Positions 28,480 to 38,068 are shown, numbered from the stretch's first letter. The stretch: 64,000 nt of DNA from Bacteroidia bacterium (GCA_030425425.1 JAUIAO010000016.1:30544-94543), one strand, 5' to 3'. The notes: generated by a model not told the origin, from the letters alone. A program made the numbers and translations.

Positions 28480-29259
28480 ACGCTTAAAAACTCCAGGATC
28501 CTGTTCATTGAAATAAACAACATAATCTCCAGGAGGTAAAACACTCACATCAATCGAGAGGCCTTCTCCTGATAGAACCATTTCACCACCGGCATCATAT
28601 ATTTTGTAAGTTGCGTTCCTCGAAAGTTTGAGGGAGGTGCGTGAGTTTTTTGGTGTAAAAGTCACCGGCTCAGGATAATAGTGAAAATCCACTTCTCTGG
28701 AATAGAGATAGCCGGCAGCTGGATTCTCGTACTTAATTCTGTACTTATTTGCACCTTCCTCTACTTTCGGAAAAACAAAATACTCTGCCCCTGAATATAA
28801 ACCTTTAGCCATTACAGTATCCGACTGCTCCCAGATTCCCAAGTCAAACCTCTCCAGGATGTATAAAGCACCAGCCTTCTCCCCTCTTGTTTTCCAATTA
28901 ATTGTGGTATCATTAATATGGACATCCTGAAATGAAAACATACTGTAATATCTGATCGCATCTGGATTAATAATCACAGGATTGCAAGTAGAATCATGTT
29001 TTATCAACAGGGAAACCGGAGCATATAAGTCAACACTCTCAAAATCGAGTTTAATAGCGGTCCTATTCAATGAAATAGTCTCTGACTTGCCATTTACCAT
29101 AATTTCTTTGATACAAAAAGTTTTGGTTTTTGGTTGATAAGGGTTTTGAATAAATAGAGTCTTACCCTGATAGACACCAGTAAGATGTGTCTCAGATTTT
29201 GACTGAGACAGACCAGTCAATGTAAATGACATGAAGATTACAAATAAAACTCTAGGCAC
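28468..29259 (-). CDS. Secreted hypothetical protein with T9SS-like C-terminal domain
   Basis: The 263-residue protein has a signal peptide (MPRVLFVIFMSFTLTGLSQS) and a beta-rich body. The last ~60 residues (from about SLKLSRNATYKIYDAGGEM to the basic end VFKRLKN) resemble a type A sorting domain of the type IX secretion system, with the usual IYD-G pattern and LPPGDYVV turn. It is therefore probably exported to the surface or medium. The ligand or activity of the body is unknown. It overlaps the end of the NSS transporter gene tail to tail. Confidence 0.65.
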   Translation of the reverse strand: MPRVLFVIFMSFTLTGLSQSKSETHLTGVYQGKTLFIQNPYQPKTKTFCIKEIMVNGKSETISLNRTAIKLDFESVDLYAPVSLLIKHDSTCNPVIINPDAIRYYSMFSFQDVHINDTTINWKTRGEKAGALYILERFDLGIWEQSDTVMAKGLYSGAEYFVFPKVEEGANKYRIKYENPAAGYLYSREVDFHYYPEPVTFTPKNSRTSLKLSRNATYKIYDAGGEMVLSGEGLSIDVSVLPPGDYVVYFNEQDPGVFKRLKN

Positions 29260-29473
29260 AACTCAGTGATATTCTTAGGTAAGTTGAAGTTATTAAAAAA
29301 ATACAACACGAAAACACTTCAGTTGTATTTTCATCATGTTTGAATAGAATAAACCATATTCAGAATGATTTATTCAGAAGCAGAAATGCACATAAATCAT
29401 ATTTAATGGCATCTATTTTAAATTTTCAAAATGAACCAAAAACAAATGAAATTTAGAAGGTTACTTTTTCTGT

Positions 29474-29481
29474 TATATTTG
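29474..29481 (+). promoter_or_regulatory. Promoter -7 element (TATATTTG) of the small-protein gene
   Basis: This is a perfect TAnnTTTG match inside the 274-base gap 29260-29533. It predicts a leader of about 45 bases before ATG 29534. Nothing else recognisable is in that A+T-rich gap. Confidence 0.5.
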
Positions 29482-29533
29482 TATTTAGATAAGTACAATT
29501 AATTCACGAAATTATTATAATTCCAACAAGGCT

Positions 29534-29737
29534 ATGAAATGTATTTGGTATAATCCTGACACTGATGTTTACGAGATGGGAGCTTACGATACGTTTTTGA
29601 CGAAAACTGCTATCAGTGAGAATGGTGATAGATACGACGTTCTATATGAGTTTCCAGAAAATTCTGAGGCTTTAATGGATAAGATTTTGAATTCATTAAA
29701 TTTAGTACGTCAACAAACTGCTCTTGCTGCAAATTAA
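29534..29737 (+). CDS. Small hypothetical protein, 67 residues
   Basis: The protein starts MKCIWYNPDTDVYEMGAYD and has no signal peptide or membrane segment. It is rich in acidic and aromatic residues at the start and ends in a short helix (ALMDKILNSLNLVRQQ). A promoter lies at the expected distance, and the following lipoprotein gene begins two bases after its stop. Together these support a real two-gene unit. I do not know its function. Confidence 0.65.
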   Translation: MKCIWYNPDTDVYEMGAYDTFLTKTAISENGDRYDVLYEFPENSEALMDKILNSLNLVRQQTALAAN

Positions 29738-29739
29738 CT

Positions 29740-30291
29740 TTGAAGAACACATTTTTTCTCCTGATTGTACTTATCAATCTTACTGGATGTAATCAAAGAA
29801 TCATACATTATCTAAATGATTCATCTCCATTAGCCTCTTATAATACTTATACAGTCACAAAGCTTTCCAATTCCGAGAAGTCATTAAATGCCACTGGGCA
29901 AGAAATCCTGCGGACGATAGAAAATGAAATCAGCGGTCAAATGGAAAAACGTGGTTATCAATCAGGAATGAATGCGGATGTGATCATAAGGTATGAAGTA
30001 ATCAGTGAACAACAAAGTACAGCTCCCTCAAACCAATCTAGATATCAATCCTATTACAACCCCTTTCCAACTAATATGAGTAGAACCATTCTGCAATCGG
30101 CTTTATTGGTGGAGATGTATGACATGAAGACCAAGGATTTGATCTGGCAAGCAAGTGTGGATATGGACAAGTATACGAAAAGCACTGAGAAAGCCGTAAT
30201 AATCTCATCATCTGTTGAATCGATTTTCAGTACGTATTTATACAGAGCTGGTTCGGATGTACCGGATGATTCTCTAAAATCTAAGGAATAA
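29740..30291 (+). CDS. DUF4136-like lipoprotein
   Basis: The 183-residue protein starts at TTG 29740. Its lipoprotein signal (FFLLIVLINLTGC) depends on that start, since the next ATG lies far inside the gene. After lipid attachment at the cysteine, the mature domain has the DUF4136 pattern: an early SYNTYTV strand, a helix of QEILRTIENEI type, the MNADVIIRYEV strand, and an LVEMYDMKTKDLIWQASV strand pair near the end. Such lipoproteins are anchored in the outer or inner membrane; the function is unknown. It is coupled to the small gene two bases upstream. Confidence 0.75.
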   Translation: MKNTFFLLIVLINLTGCNQRIIHYLNDSSPLASYNTYTVTKLSNSEKSLNATGQEILRTIENEISGQMEKRGYQSGMNADVIIRYEVISEQQSTAPSNQSRYQSYYNPFPTNMSRTILQSALLVEMYDMKTKDLIWQASVDMDKYTKSTEKAVIISSSVESIFSTYLYRAGSDVPDDSLKSKE

Positions 30292-30323
30292 TACGTAGTT
30301 AATTATCAAAAAACTGTATCTAC

Positions 30324-31463
30324 TCAATCCTTATAATAAGGTTTAGCAAGATCACGGGCATTATAAGCGTTTTTCATGGTCTCTCCGTAAGCACCAGCAG
30401 AACAAATAACTACAAAATCGCCACGCTTAGTTTCCGGTAATTCAATTGCCTTCCCAAAAGAATCTGATGATTCACAAATTGGGCCTACTACATCATAAAC
30501 CTTATTAAGTGATGCGTTCGAAAGACTTACAATTTTGTGTTTGGCCTGATACAAGGCTGGTCGCATCAACTCGGTCATTCCCGCATCTAAAATCAAGAAA
30601 TTCGTATGTGGACTTTCTTTCACATACAAGGTTCGCGAAACCAGGTAACCACACTGTCCTACAATCGATCTACCTAGCTCAAAATGCAGTTCCTGATCAG
30701 GTAATAATTCAAGGTTTTCATGAAAAACTCTAAAATAACCTTCAAAATCCGGAATAGGATCATTTATTGGGTCCTGATAATTGATACCAAGCCCACCCCC
30801 TACGTTGAGATGAGGTAAGGATAGACCTGTATCGTGCAGTGCTTTTTGGAGTTCATTGACCTTTTCACACAAGTTTTTAAACCTGTTGAGATCATTGATT
30901 TGACTTCCAATGTGAAAATGTAATCCAATAAAATCGATGTGCTTTAACTCATTGATCAATTGCAACGATTCAAAAAGCTCATCACCGGATATCCCAAATT
31001 TATTCTCTTTCGCTCCCGTAGTGATATAATGATGAGTGCCTGCATCTATAGCAGGATTGATACGCATAGAAATATTGGCTACCTTCCCCCGTTTACCAGC
31101 CAGTTCATCAATTACCTTCAGTTCAGCGATAGATTCTACATTGAATGAAAAAATATCGGCATCAAGTGCGATTTCAATTTCCTTGTCAGTTTTCCCGACT
31201 CCTGCCAATACTATATGACTGGATTGAAACCCATTTTTAACACCTATTTTGACTTCATTGCCACTTACACAATCCACACCAAATCCTGCCTCCTTAATTC
31301 GTTTAAGAATCTCGGGATTATTGTTTGCTTTCAGGGCGTAGTGAATATGATAGCCATACCTGTTCGCAGATTTAATAGCCGCAATGGTATCAGACAAAAG
31401 ACCCAGATCATAGAAATAGAATGGGGTCTCTTTCCCTTCAAAGTGTGGTAGAAATGATTCCAA
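30324..31463 (-). CDS. lysA: Diaminopimelate decarboxylase
   Basis: This PLP enzyme decarboxylates meso-diaminopimelate to L-lysine, the last step of the pathway. The PLP lysine is K45 in HYALKANNNP. The phosphate-binding glycine-rich motif GGGLGINY, the HFHIGSQI motif and the active-site cysteine in GPICESSDSFG are present. It has 379 residues, slightly short but complete at both ends. It is six bases downstream of a TPR lipoprotein gene in a leftward run that begins with dapD, another lysine-pathway gene. The ornithine/arginine decarboxylases of the same fold lack this context. Confidence 0.94.
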   Translation of the reverse strand: MESFLPHFEGKETPFYFYDLGLLSDTIAAIKSANRYGYHIHYALKANNNPEILKRIKEAGFGVDCVSGNEVKIGVKNGFQSSHIVLAGVGKTDKEIEIALDADIFSFNVESIAELKVIDELAGKRGKVANISMRINPAIDAGTHHYITTGAKENKFGISGDELFESLQLINELKHIDFIGLHFHIGSQINDLNRFKNLCEKVNELQKALHDTGLSLPHLNVGGGLGINYQDPINDPIPDFEGYFRVFHENLELLPDQELHFELGRSIVGQCGYLVSRTLYVKESPHTNFLILDAGMTELMRPALYQAKHKIVSLSNASLNKVYDVVGPICESSDSFGKAIELPETKRGDFVVICSAGAYGETMKNAYNARDLAKPYYKD

Positions 31464-31469
31464 CTGAGT

Positions 31470-32057
31470 TTATTTACAATATTTTTCTTGTACTGCTTTA
31501 GCTTCTCTTACATTCAAGGCAACAGCTTTCCGAATGTCTTCACATGCAGAGGAATTCTGACCATTATGTATTTTGAGTGCTCCTCTGTATAAATATGCCT
31601 CACCAAAATCTCTATTGATGTTAATAGCTGAAGTATAAGATTCCATCGCACTTTCAACATATCCAAGTTGGTGTTTGGCTCTGGCAGAGAGAAAATGACC
31701 CTGCGCAGAGTTTTCATTCTGCTCCAGTGCTTTATCAGCGAAGATTACAGCTTTATTGTAAGCCTTTTGAGAGTAGTAGAGTTTTGACAGACTTAGGAAG
31801 GCACTTAGGTTTTTTTCATCCATCTCCAAGACAGCAATAAAATCCATCTCGGCATTCTTGAAATCACCTAACTCTTCATAAGCCCGACCTCTATTATATA
31901 AAACTGAAGCTTTTTTGGCATTAGAAGATAAATAGTCATTATAGGCTTCAATAGCCTTTTTGTACTGACCTTTTTCAAAAAAATCATCCCCTTGATTAGA
32001 GGAATCACTCCTACAGCTAAGCAAACCTAGCAATATAAAAACAACAATAAAACGCAT
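31470..32057 (-). CDS. TPR-repeat lipoprotein
   Basis: The 195-residue protein has a lipoprotein signal with lipobox LLSC (residues about 12-15) and then four or five tetratricopeptide repeats, for example GQYKKAIEAYNDYLSSN and ASVLYNRGRAYEELGDFKNAE. It is expected at the membrane on the periplasmic side as a protein-binding scaffold. It lies six bases before lysA and 34 bases after the DUF3108 gene. Its link to lysine synthesis is likely only transcriptional. Confidence 0.82.
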   Translation of the reverse strand: MRFIVVFILLGLLSCRSDSSNQGDDFFEKGQYKKAIEAYNDYLSSNAKKASVLYNRGRAYEELGDFKNAEMDFIAVLEMDEKNLSAFLSLSKLYYSQKAYNKAVIFADKALEQNENSAQGHFLSARAKHQLGYVESAMESYTSAININRDFGEAYLYRGALKIHNGQNSSACEDIRKAVALNVREAKAVQEKYCK

Positions 32058-32091
32058 GATTTTTAATTAAGAATGCAAAGTTAAGTACTGA

Positions 32092-32892
32092 TCATTGAAA
32101 ATCAGGCCCATATTTAATATTTCTATAAGCAGTGAGCTCACAGTAGCCTGTCCCGAAAAACATCTCTGCTTCGATTCTTAACGGTAGCTGATTAGAATCG
32201 GCTGATATATAGGCTACTATCCCCTCTTCATTAGGGAAAATTTCACTTGGTGGTACCAAAAAACTTATTTTATGAGCGGAAAGTTTACCTACTTTAGAAT
32301 CAAGTTGATGAATGCCTCGATAAACCATTTTGAAATGATAAAACTCATCTTCATAAAATGTATCTATGGAGATAGTATCTCCATTTTGATATTGACTGAA
32401 ATCTTTATTTCTCAGGCTTAGATATGAACTCATCAAATCATTTGCATGATCCGGAATATCATATTGGCGCTTAGGTTTTCTTTCCGTTTTACGCGGATCA
32501 TAACGTAGCACTTCTACTTTTCCCTGATCATGATCAAAATAAGTTCGCTCCTCCCTCACATATTTTCCTTCCTCTATATTTCTATATGCATGTATCGGTA
32601 GTAAATTATGTTTCCTCACATATCCTCCCCAAACATCATCTACGTGAGTGAATGCTCCTAGCAAACCTGCCGTTTCACCCTTGATTGTGACTTGATAACA
32701 ATCTTCTCCTCGAAATTCATTGAACTGATCATCAATGACCAAACTGGCCTTCCCAACAGTAAACCAGCCGTAAGACAGCTTGAACTCTAATTGTTCTCCA
32801 AGTTCGAAATGATAAGAATAAGTAGGGTCATCCGCTTTTGTCTGTGCAACAAGACTGAATGAAGAAAATAACAACAAGAAAATTATACGCAT
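32092..32892 (-). CDS. DUF3108 domain periplasmic protein
   Basis: From ATG 32892 the protein has a signal peptide (MRIIFLLLFSSFSLVAQ), cleaved before TKADD. A start at 32916 would add eight polar residues ahead of it. The mature part shows the DUF3108 pattern: GEQLEFKLSYGWFTVGKASLVID at its start, YDPRKTERKPK, DLMSSYLSLRN and a C-terminal ELTAYRNIKYG. The family is thought to adopt a lipid-binding-like beta fold and is common in Bacteroidota; its role is unknown. It lies 55 bases after dapD on the same strand. Confidence 0.82.
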   Translation of the reverse strand: MRIIFLLLFSSFSLVAQTKADDPTYSYHFELGEQLEFKLSYGWFTVGKASLVIDDQFNEFRGEDCYQVTIKGETAGLLGAFTHVDDVWGGYVRKHNLLPIHAYRNIEEGKYVREERTYFDHDQGKVEVLRYDPRKTERKPKRQYDIPDHANDLMSSYLSLRNKDFSQYQNGDTISIDTFYEDEFYHFKMVYRGIHQLDSKVGKLSAHKISFLVPPSEIFPNEEGIVAYISADSNQLPLRIEAEMFFGTGYCELTAYRNIKYGPDFQ

Positions 32893-32947
32893 ATGATTAA
32901 AACGAATTCCGCTCATTCTGATAACAACTAATGTGCCAACAAAACTT

Positions 32948-33763
32948 TTATACGGAGACGTTGTTTTCTCTCAAAGCGTTGTTAAGTGAAGTCTTTTTAT
33001 CTGTACTTTCTTTTCTTTTACCAATAATCAAAGCACAAGGCACCTGATATTCACCGGCTGGAAATTTTTTCGGGATTGTTCCAGGTATTACCACTGATCT
33101 TTCAGGCACATAACCTCTGTACTCCACCGGCTCATCACCTGTGACATCTATGATTTTAGAACTGGCAGTCAAAACAACATTTGCACCGAGTACAGCTTCT
33201 TTTCCAATACGCACACCTTCTACAATGATACATCTGGAACCTATGAATGCATTGTCCTCTATGATTACCGGAGCAGCCTGAACAGGTTCTAATACACCAC
33301 CGATTCCAACACCGCCACTGAGGTGCACATTTGTTCCGATCTGCGCACAACTACCTACTGTAGCCCAGGTATCCACCATAGAACCTGAATCTACATATGC
33401 TCCAATATTCACATAAGAAGGCATCAATACCGTATTCTTATTGATGAATGAGCCATATCTGGCGATTGCGTGAGGAACCACACGAACGCCTAATTGATCG
33501 TACCCGGATTTTAATTTAATCTTATCATGAAACTGAAATGGCCCTACCTCAATCAACTGCATTTTCATGATTGGGAAATAAAGTATCACCGCTTTCTTAA
33601 GCCATTCATGCACTTCCCATTCTCCGTTTTCGGTTGGACTGGCGATTCTTCTCTTACCTATATCCAGATCATCTATTATTGTTTTGATCGCTACCGAAAC
33701 CTCTTTATTCTCAATTAACGACCTATCTTCCCAGGCTGATTCAATTATCTCCTTTAAATCCAT
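32948..33763 (-). CDS. dapD: 2,3,4,5-tetrahydropyridine-2,6-dicarboxylate N-succinyltransferase
   Basis: The enzyme acylates tetrahydrodipicolinate in the succinylase branch of lysine and diaminopimelate synthesis. It has an N-terminal helical domain (MDLKEIIESAWEDRSLI), followed by a left-handed beta-helix of hexapeptide repeats at about residues 105-215. The C-terminal region contains VVIPGTIPKKFPAGEYQVPCALIIG. Length, 271 residues, is exact for the family. It heads the leftward group ending with lysA. The start ATG 33763 matches the family N-terminus. Confidence 0.95.
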   Translation of the reverse strand: MDLKEIIESAWEDRSLIENKEVSVAIKTIIDDLDIGKRRIASPTENGEWEVHEWLKKAVILYFPIMKMQLIEVGPFQFHDKIKLKSGYDQLGVRVVPHAIARYGSFINKNTVLMPSYVNIGAYVDSGSMVDTWATVGSCAQIGTNVHLSGGVGIGGVLEPVQAAPVIIEDNAFIGSRCIIVEGVRIGKEAVLGANVVLTASSKIIDVTGDEPVEYRGYVPERSVVIPGTIPKKFPAGEYQVPCALIIGKRKESTDKKTSLNNALRENNVSV

Positions 33764-33951
33764 ATGACTAGTTTACTTCTGCTATTAAAATCAGAGCAAT
33801 ATTAATCAGCACTTTGAGATGCCAAAAGAAATCAGGCTTTTTTTCCTTGATTTTGATAAATAAACCAGAGGTTCATTTTCTAAGAATTTTCATTCAATTA
33901 TCTGAACTAAAGTGAGTTAAAGTTAATTATATGATATAATAAAAAAATATA

Positions 33952-33967
33952 TTTAGAGTCATCTAAA
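33952..33967. promoter_or_regulatory. Inverted repeat upstream of the DtxR-family gene
   Basis: TTTAGA-GTCA-TCTAAA is a perfect interrupted palindrome ending 20 bases before the repressor's start codon. DtxR/MntR/IdeR operators are palindromes of similar shape, so this is a candidate autoregulatory, iron- or manganese-responsive site for the whole feo block. Confidence 0.55.
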
Positions 33968-33987
33968 AAAGTTAATAAATTTACCTC

Positions 33988-34650
33988 ATGCAGTTGAGTC
34001 TAGTAGAAGAAAATTATCTCAAAACCATCTATCACCTTGCGGAGCATAGTGATAGTGATATATCTACCACAGCCATTTCTGAGGAGTTGGATACAAAGCC
34101 AGCATCGGTAACAGACATGCTCAGAAAGCTTTCTGATAAAGATGTGATCAATTACCAAAAATACAGAGGTGTTCAGGTTTCTGACAAAGGTAAGAAACTT
34201 GCTCTGCAAATCATTCGAAAACATCGTCTGTGGGAGGTTTTCCTTGTTCAAAAACTAGGATTTAATTGGTATGAAGTGCATGAGGTTGCCGAGCAGCTAG
34301 AACACATAAAATCACCTTTATTGATTAAAAGACTGGACAATTTTCTGGGCAAACCTACCGTAGATCCACATGGTGATCCTATACCAGATGAAAATGGAGA
34401 ATACAAAGAGGTTCCTTTATGTGCTTTGTCTGAATTAGAAACAGGCAATGAAGGCAATGTGATCAAAGTGCCCGACAGTGATCCTTCTCTCCTCCGTCAT
34501 TTGGACAAAATTAAAATGAAACTAGGCTCGAAAATCTTAGTAAAAGACAAGGTAGAGTTTGATGATACGGTTCTCATTCAAATTGATGACCGAAACGAAA
34601 TTTATATCTCTGGTAAAATCGCTTCAACTATAATGTGCTCCTCTATATGA
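33988..34650 (+). CDS. DtxR/MntR-family metal-dependent transcriptional repressor
   Basis: The protein of 220 residues has three parts. The winged helix (1-70, with the recognition region TKPASVTDMLRKLSDKDVI), the metal-binding dimerisation domain (75-140, with RLWEVFLVQKLGF, VHEVAEQLEHI and DPHGDPIP) and a C-terminal FeoA/SH3-like domain (145-220). With Fe2+ or Mn2+ bound such proteins repress uptake genes. It is first in an apparent operon with a membrane-anchored paralogue and feoB. Iron is the more likely signal because of feoB, but manganese cannot be excluded. Confidence 0.9.
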   Translation: MQLSLVEENYLKTIYHLAEHSDSDISTTAISEELDTKPASVTDMLRKLSDKDVINYQKYRGVQVSDKGKKLALQIIRKHRLWEVFLVQKLGFNWYEVHEVAEQLEHIKSPLLIKRLDNFLGKPTVDPHGDPIPDENGEYKEVPLCALSELETGNEGNVIKVPDSDPSLLRHLDKIKMKLGSKILVKDKVEFDDTVLIQIDDRNEIYISGKIASTIMCSSI

Positions 34651-35669
34651 TACCCAATCCTGTCACTGCACTTCTGATCTTTGCTGGTCTTACATTGATT
34701 ACTTTGACCATTATTTGGATAATGAAAACTGACACGTGGAAGCTGAAGTTTAGGTCAAAAGACATCTTAAAAACCAAGATTGAAGATATTCTGAAACAGC
34801 TTTATCATGTAGAGTATGGTGGTAAGCGTGCAACACTAAATGCAATGGCCGGAGCATTGAAAATAGAATATAGCAAGCTAGTGCCGGTAATAGAATATAT
34901 GGCAGGTTCTGAGCTGATCAACGTCAAAGAAAATGCTATAATATTAACAGAAGAAGGGCGAGATTATGCATTAAAAATTATTAGAATTCACAGACTCTGG
35001 GAAAAGTATCTATCCGAAAAAACAGGAATCCACAAATCTGAGTGGCATCAACGCGCAGAGAAAATGGAACATACCTTGACCAATGAAGAAGCAGAATTAC
35101 TGTATCGACAATTAGGAAGTCCAAGGTTTGACCCACATGGTGACCCAATCCCAACAAAAACCGGCGATATCATTCAAACGCACAACCAACCACTCTGTAG
35201 TCTTAAAGTAGGTGATTCTGCCAAAATCATGCACATAGAAGATGAACCCGCAGTGATCTATAAGCAATTGATCAAAGAGAAGCTGCATATTGGTCAGTAC
35301 CTAAAAGTGATTAAAAGTAGCGAAAACAACGTCACCTTTATTTCAGAAGGGAACCAACACAAACTCTCTCACATTGTGGCCAGCAACATTGGCGTACGAA
35401 CTTTGAGTGAGGAAGAAGTTTTTGAGAAAGAAAAAGTCAGACTTAGTGCTCTGGATAAAGGTGAGAAAGCCATTGTAGTTGGCATCTCGAAGGAGTGCCG
35501 TGGCGCCAATAGAAGAAGGCTGATGGATTTTGGATTTATAAATGGTGCTGAAATTGTAACTGAAATGAAAAGTCCGTCAGGTGAACCAAAAGCATACCTG
35601 ATCAAGAACACGCTGATTGCATTGAGAGATGATCAGGCGGATTTGATTTTGATAGAAAAAGTAGCCTGA
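34647..35669 (+). CDS. Membrane-anchored DtxR-like/FeoA fusion protein
   Basis: This 340-residue protein begins at ATG 34647, overlapping the preceding stop as ATGA. Residues about 5-25 form a transmembrane helix. A DtxR-like winged helix (35-100) and dimerisation domain follow (110-170, with RIHRLWEKYLSEKTGI and FDPHGDPIP). Two FeoA-like domains come next, the first at about 180-250 and the second at about 265-338 (LSALDKGEKAIVVGISKECRG... to the end). FeoA domains normally assist FeoB. The DNA-binding fold may be retained or reused as a metal sensor at the membrane. The feoB genes follow 88 bases later. Confidence 0.85.
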   Translation: MIPNPVTALLIFAGLTLITLTIIWIMKTDTWKLKFRSKDILKTKIEDILKQLYHVEYGGKRATLNAMAGALKIEYSKLVPVIEYMAGSELINVKENAIILTEEGRDYALKIIRIHRLWEKYLSEKTGIHKSEWHQRAEKMEHTLTNEEAELLYRQLGSPRFDPHGDPIPTKTGDIIQTHNQPLCSLKVGDSAKIMHIEDEPAVIYKQLIKEKLHIGQYLKVIKSSENNVTFISEGNQHKLSHIVASNIGVRTLSEEEVFEKEKVRLSALDKGEKAIVVGISKECRGANRRRLMDFGFINGAEIVTEMKSPSGEPKAYLIKNTLIALRDDQADLILIEKVA

Positions 35670-35757
35670 TGAATCATCCTATGGCTGGATTTTGAGAATA
35701 TCATTTTACAATACAAAAACATTAAAAAGCGTCAGAACACATTAGAATTTAAAACGT

Positions 35758-36531
35758 ATGATGCAAAAACAAGAAATGCCGGAAGCATGCGAAACGTGCG
35801 CACTAAATAATCAATCGAGGTTGAAGAAGCTTGGTGTTAATGTAGAAAACACAGATTTTGTCATTGCACTTGCAGGAAATCCAAACACGGGTAAAAGCAC
35901 TGTCTTTAATGCATTGACGGGTCTGAGACAGCATACGGGAAACTGGGCAGGAAAGACTGTAACAAGGGCCGAAGGAGCTTTTCAATACAATGATAAAAGA
36001 TTCAAGTTAATTGATCTACCAGGTACATATTCTCTTTTATCCACTTCGGAGGATGAAGAAGTAGCCCGAAATTTCATCTTATTTGGAAGACCAGATGTTA
36101 CTGTGATCGTAGCAGATGCCTCCAGACTTGAGAGAAATCTCAATTTAATTCTACAAGTACTGGAAATCACTGACAAAGCAGTGCTGTGTCTTAATCTGAT
36201 GGATGAAGCCAAAAGACACGGAATAGAAATAGATGACAGAACGCTAGCCAAAGACCTGGGAATACCTGTGGTGCCTACCAGTGCCAGGAGTCAAAAAGGG
36301 ACTGCTGAACTGATTAAAGTAATATATCAGGTGGCCTCCAATGAAATTAAATGTAAGCCTCACAGAATACAAAACTTAAAAAAAGATGCCAAGGAGGCCA
36401 TCAATAATCTAACTGCAAGAATTAACCAGCTGTATCCCGGCTTACCAAATAGCCGATGGGTAGCGATGAGATTATTGGACGGAGATCAGCGAGTGCTGGA
36501 CGGATTGAAAGATGGGAGCTTATTGAGCTAA
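35758..36531 (+). CDS. feoB: FeoB N-terminal GTPase domain protein (split FeoB, part 1)
   Basis: This 257-residue protein is the cytosolic G domain plus the helical GDI-like region of the ferrous iron transporter FeoB. The G1 motif GNPNTGKST, the switch-region GNWAGKTV, G3 DLPGTYSL and G4 NLMD are intact. An N-terminal CETC motif may bind metal. The reading frame stops at TAA 36529-36531. The membrane part continues in the -1 frame from ATG 36537. The break falls in the linker between domains, so both pieces could be functional. Either a natural split or a single-base frameshift would explain it. Confidence 0.85.
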   Translation: MMQKQEMPEACETCALNNQSRLKKLGVNVENTDFVIALAGNPNTGKSTVFNALTGLRQHTGNWAGKTVTRAEGAFQYNDKRFKLIDLPGTYSLLSTSEDEEVARNFILFGRPDVTVIVADASRLERNLNLILQVLEITDKAVLCLNLMDEAKRHGIEIDDRTLAKDLGIPVVPTSARSQKGTAELIKVIYQVASNEIKCKPHRIQNLKKDAKEAINNLTARINQLYPGLPNSRWVAMRLLDGDQRVLDGLKDGSLLS

Positions 36532-36536
36532 ATACG

Positions 36537-37958
36537 ATGGAAGAAGATAAGAAATTTGATCAATTATTTGAGTACGCCTCCAATCTGAGATGGAAAGTTG
36601 GCGATGATTTTCATGACCAGCTGACTGAAGGGATTTACTCTGATGCCAGTAGCATTACAAAAAGAGTGGTACATGATGATCAAAGTCACAAAACCTATCA
36701 TTTTGACAGAATGCTGGATAAGATTTTGACCAGCAAAAAATATGGCTTTCTAATCATGGGATTGGTTCTGGCCATAGTTCTGTGGATCACGATTGAGGGT
36801 GCGAATGTCCCGTCTGGATTATTAGATTCATTACTACTAGGCACCATCTACCCGGCATTAAAAAACCTTTCACTGTCCTTGGGTATACCCTGGTGGCTGG
36901 ATGGATTTCTATTAGATGGAGTTTACATGGCGGTGGCCTGGGTCATAGCGGTAATGTTGCCCCCAATGGCCATTTTCTTTCCAATGTTTACACTGCTGGA
37001 AGACTTTGGTTATTTACCAAGAGTTGCTTTCAATTTGGATGGTCTGTTCAAAAGAGCCGGAGCACATGGCAAACAAGCTCTTACCATGAGTATGGGCTGG
37101 GGATGTAATGCTGCAGGGGTAGTTGCTACCAGAATCATTGATAGTCCCAGAGAAAGATTAATTGCCATTATCACCAACAATTTTTCACTATGTAATGGTC
37201 GTTGGCCTACTCAAATTCTGATTGCTACGATATTCATTGGAGCTGTGGTTCCGGAAAGTTTTTCGAGAATCACTTCAATGGTTGCTGTAATTAGTATTGC
37301 ATTCCTGGGAATATTTTTTACGTTTTTCACCTCTTGGTTGCTTTCCAGAACGATGCTCAAAGGTGAAGTTTCCACCTTTTCTCTGGAGCTTCCACCTTAT
37401 CGTCCACCGAAATTCTGGAAAACACTGTACACTTCTTTGATAGATCGAACGATCATTGTGCTGTGGAGAGCCATCGTATTTGCTGCACCTGCTGGTGCCG
37501 TCATTTGGTTAATTTCGAATATCGATATTGGAAGCCTTTCTATTGCTTCACATACTATCAATTTTCTGGATGATTTTGGAATCCTCATAGGATTAAACGG
37601 AGTGATTCTACTCGCATACGTGGTGGCCATACCAGCCAATGAGATTGTGATTCCAACTATTCTAATGCTGACAGTTTCCCATTTTGGAGTGGCTGGGTTC
37701 GGCTCAGGAGATGGAGTCATGTTTGAATTGGATTCCTACATGGACACTTCCCGAGTACTCGAAGCTGGAGGGTGGACCCTTCTGACTGCTATCAACCTGA
37801 TGCTGTTTAGCTTACTACACAATCCATGTAGCACTACCATCTATACGATCTATCAAGAAACAAAAAGCTGGAAATGGACCAGTGTAGCCAGCATCCTTCC
37901 AATCATTTTTGGACTCATTGTGTGTTTTTTGGTTGCACAGGTTTGGAGGTTGATTTAA
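36537..37958 (+). CDS. feoB: FeoB membrane permease domain protein (split FeoB, part 2)
   Basis: The 473-residue protein is the membrane half of FeoB. A cytosolic lead ([20 protein letters not shown]) precedes 8-9 transmembrane helices and two Gate regions. The conserved pore motif [16 protein letters not shown] and the second cysteine motif SLCNGRWP are present. The ATG at 36537 is five bases after the stop of part 1, suited to re-initiation by the same ribosome. The frame is open further upstream (to at least 36456) inside part 1, which is also what a frameshift would leave behind. Ferrous iron is the expected substrate. Confidence 0.85.
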   Translation: MEEDKKFDQLFEYASNLRWKVGDDFHDQLTEGIYSDASSITKRVVHDDQSHKTYHFDRMLDKILTSKKYGFLIMGLVLAIVLWITIEGANVPSGLLDSLLLGTIYPALKNLSLSLGIPWWLDGFLLDGVYMAVAWVIAVMLPPMAIFFPMFTLLEDFGYLPRVAFNLDGLFKRAGAHGKQALTMSMGWGCNAAGVVATRIIDSPRERLIAIITNNFSLCNGRWPTQILIATIFIGAVVPESFSRITSMVAVISIAFLGIFFTFFTSWLLSRTMLKGEVSTFSLELPPYRPPKFWKTLYTSLIDRTIIVLWRAIVFAAPAGAVIWLISNIDIGSLSIASHTINFLDDFGILIGLNGVILLAYVVAIPANEIVIPTILMLTVSHFGVAGFGSGDGVMFELDSYMDTSRVLEAGGWTLLTAINLMLFSLLHNPCSTTIYTIYQETKSWKWTSVASILPIIFGLIVCFLVAQVWRLI

Positions 37959-38068
37959 TATTCAAACCAACTTAATTACTCAAAATTGAGCATTCAATTC
38001 TGTTCAATTACATTACAGAGAAAGAAAATATGGATTCTATGTATTAAATTCCGCACAAAGTCTAGTAT

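Noticed and set aside
36500..36540. Programmed -1 frameshift joining the two FeoB halves
   Set aside because: No X-XXY-YYZ slippery heptamer is visible before the stop, and an ATG five bases after it allows ordinary re-initiation.
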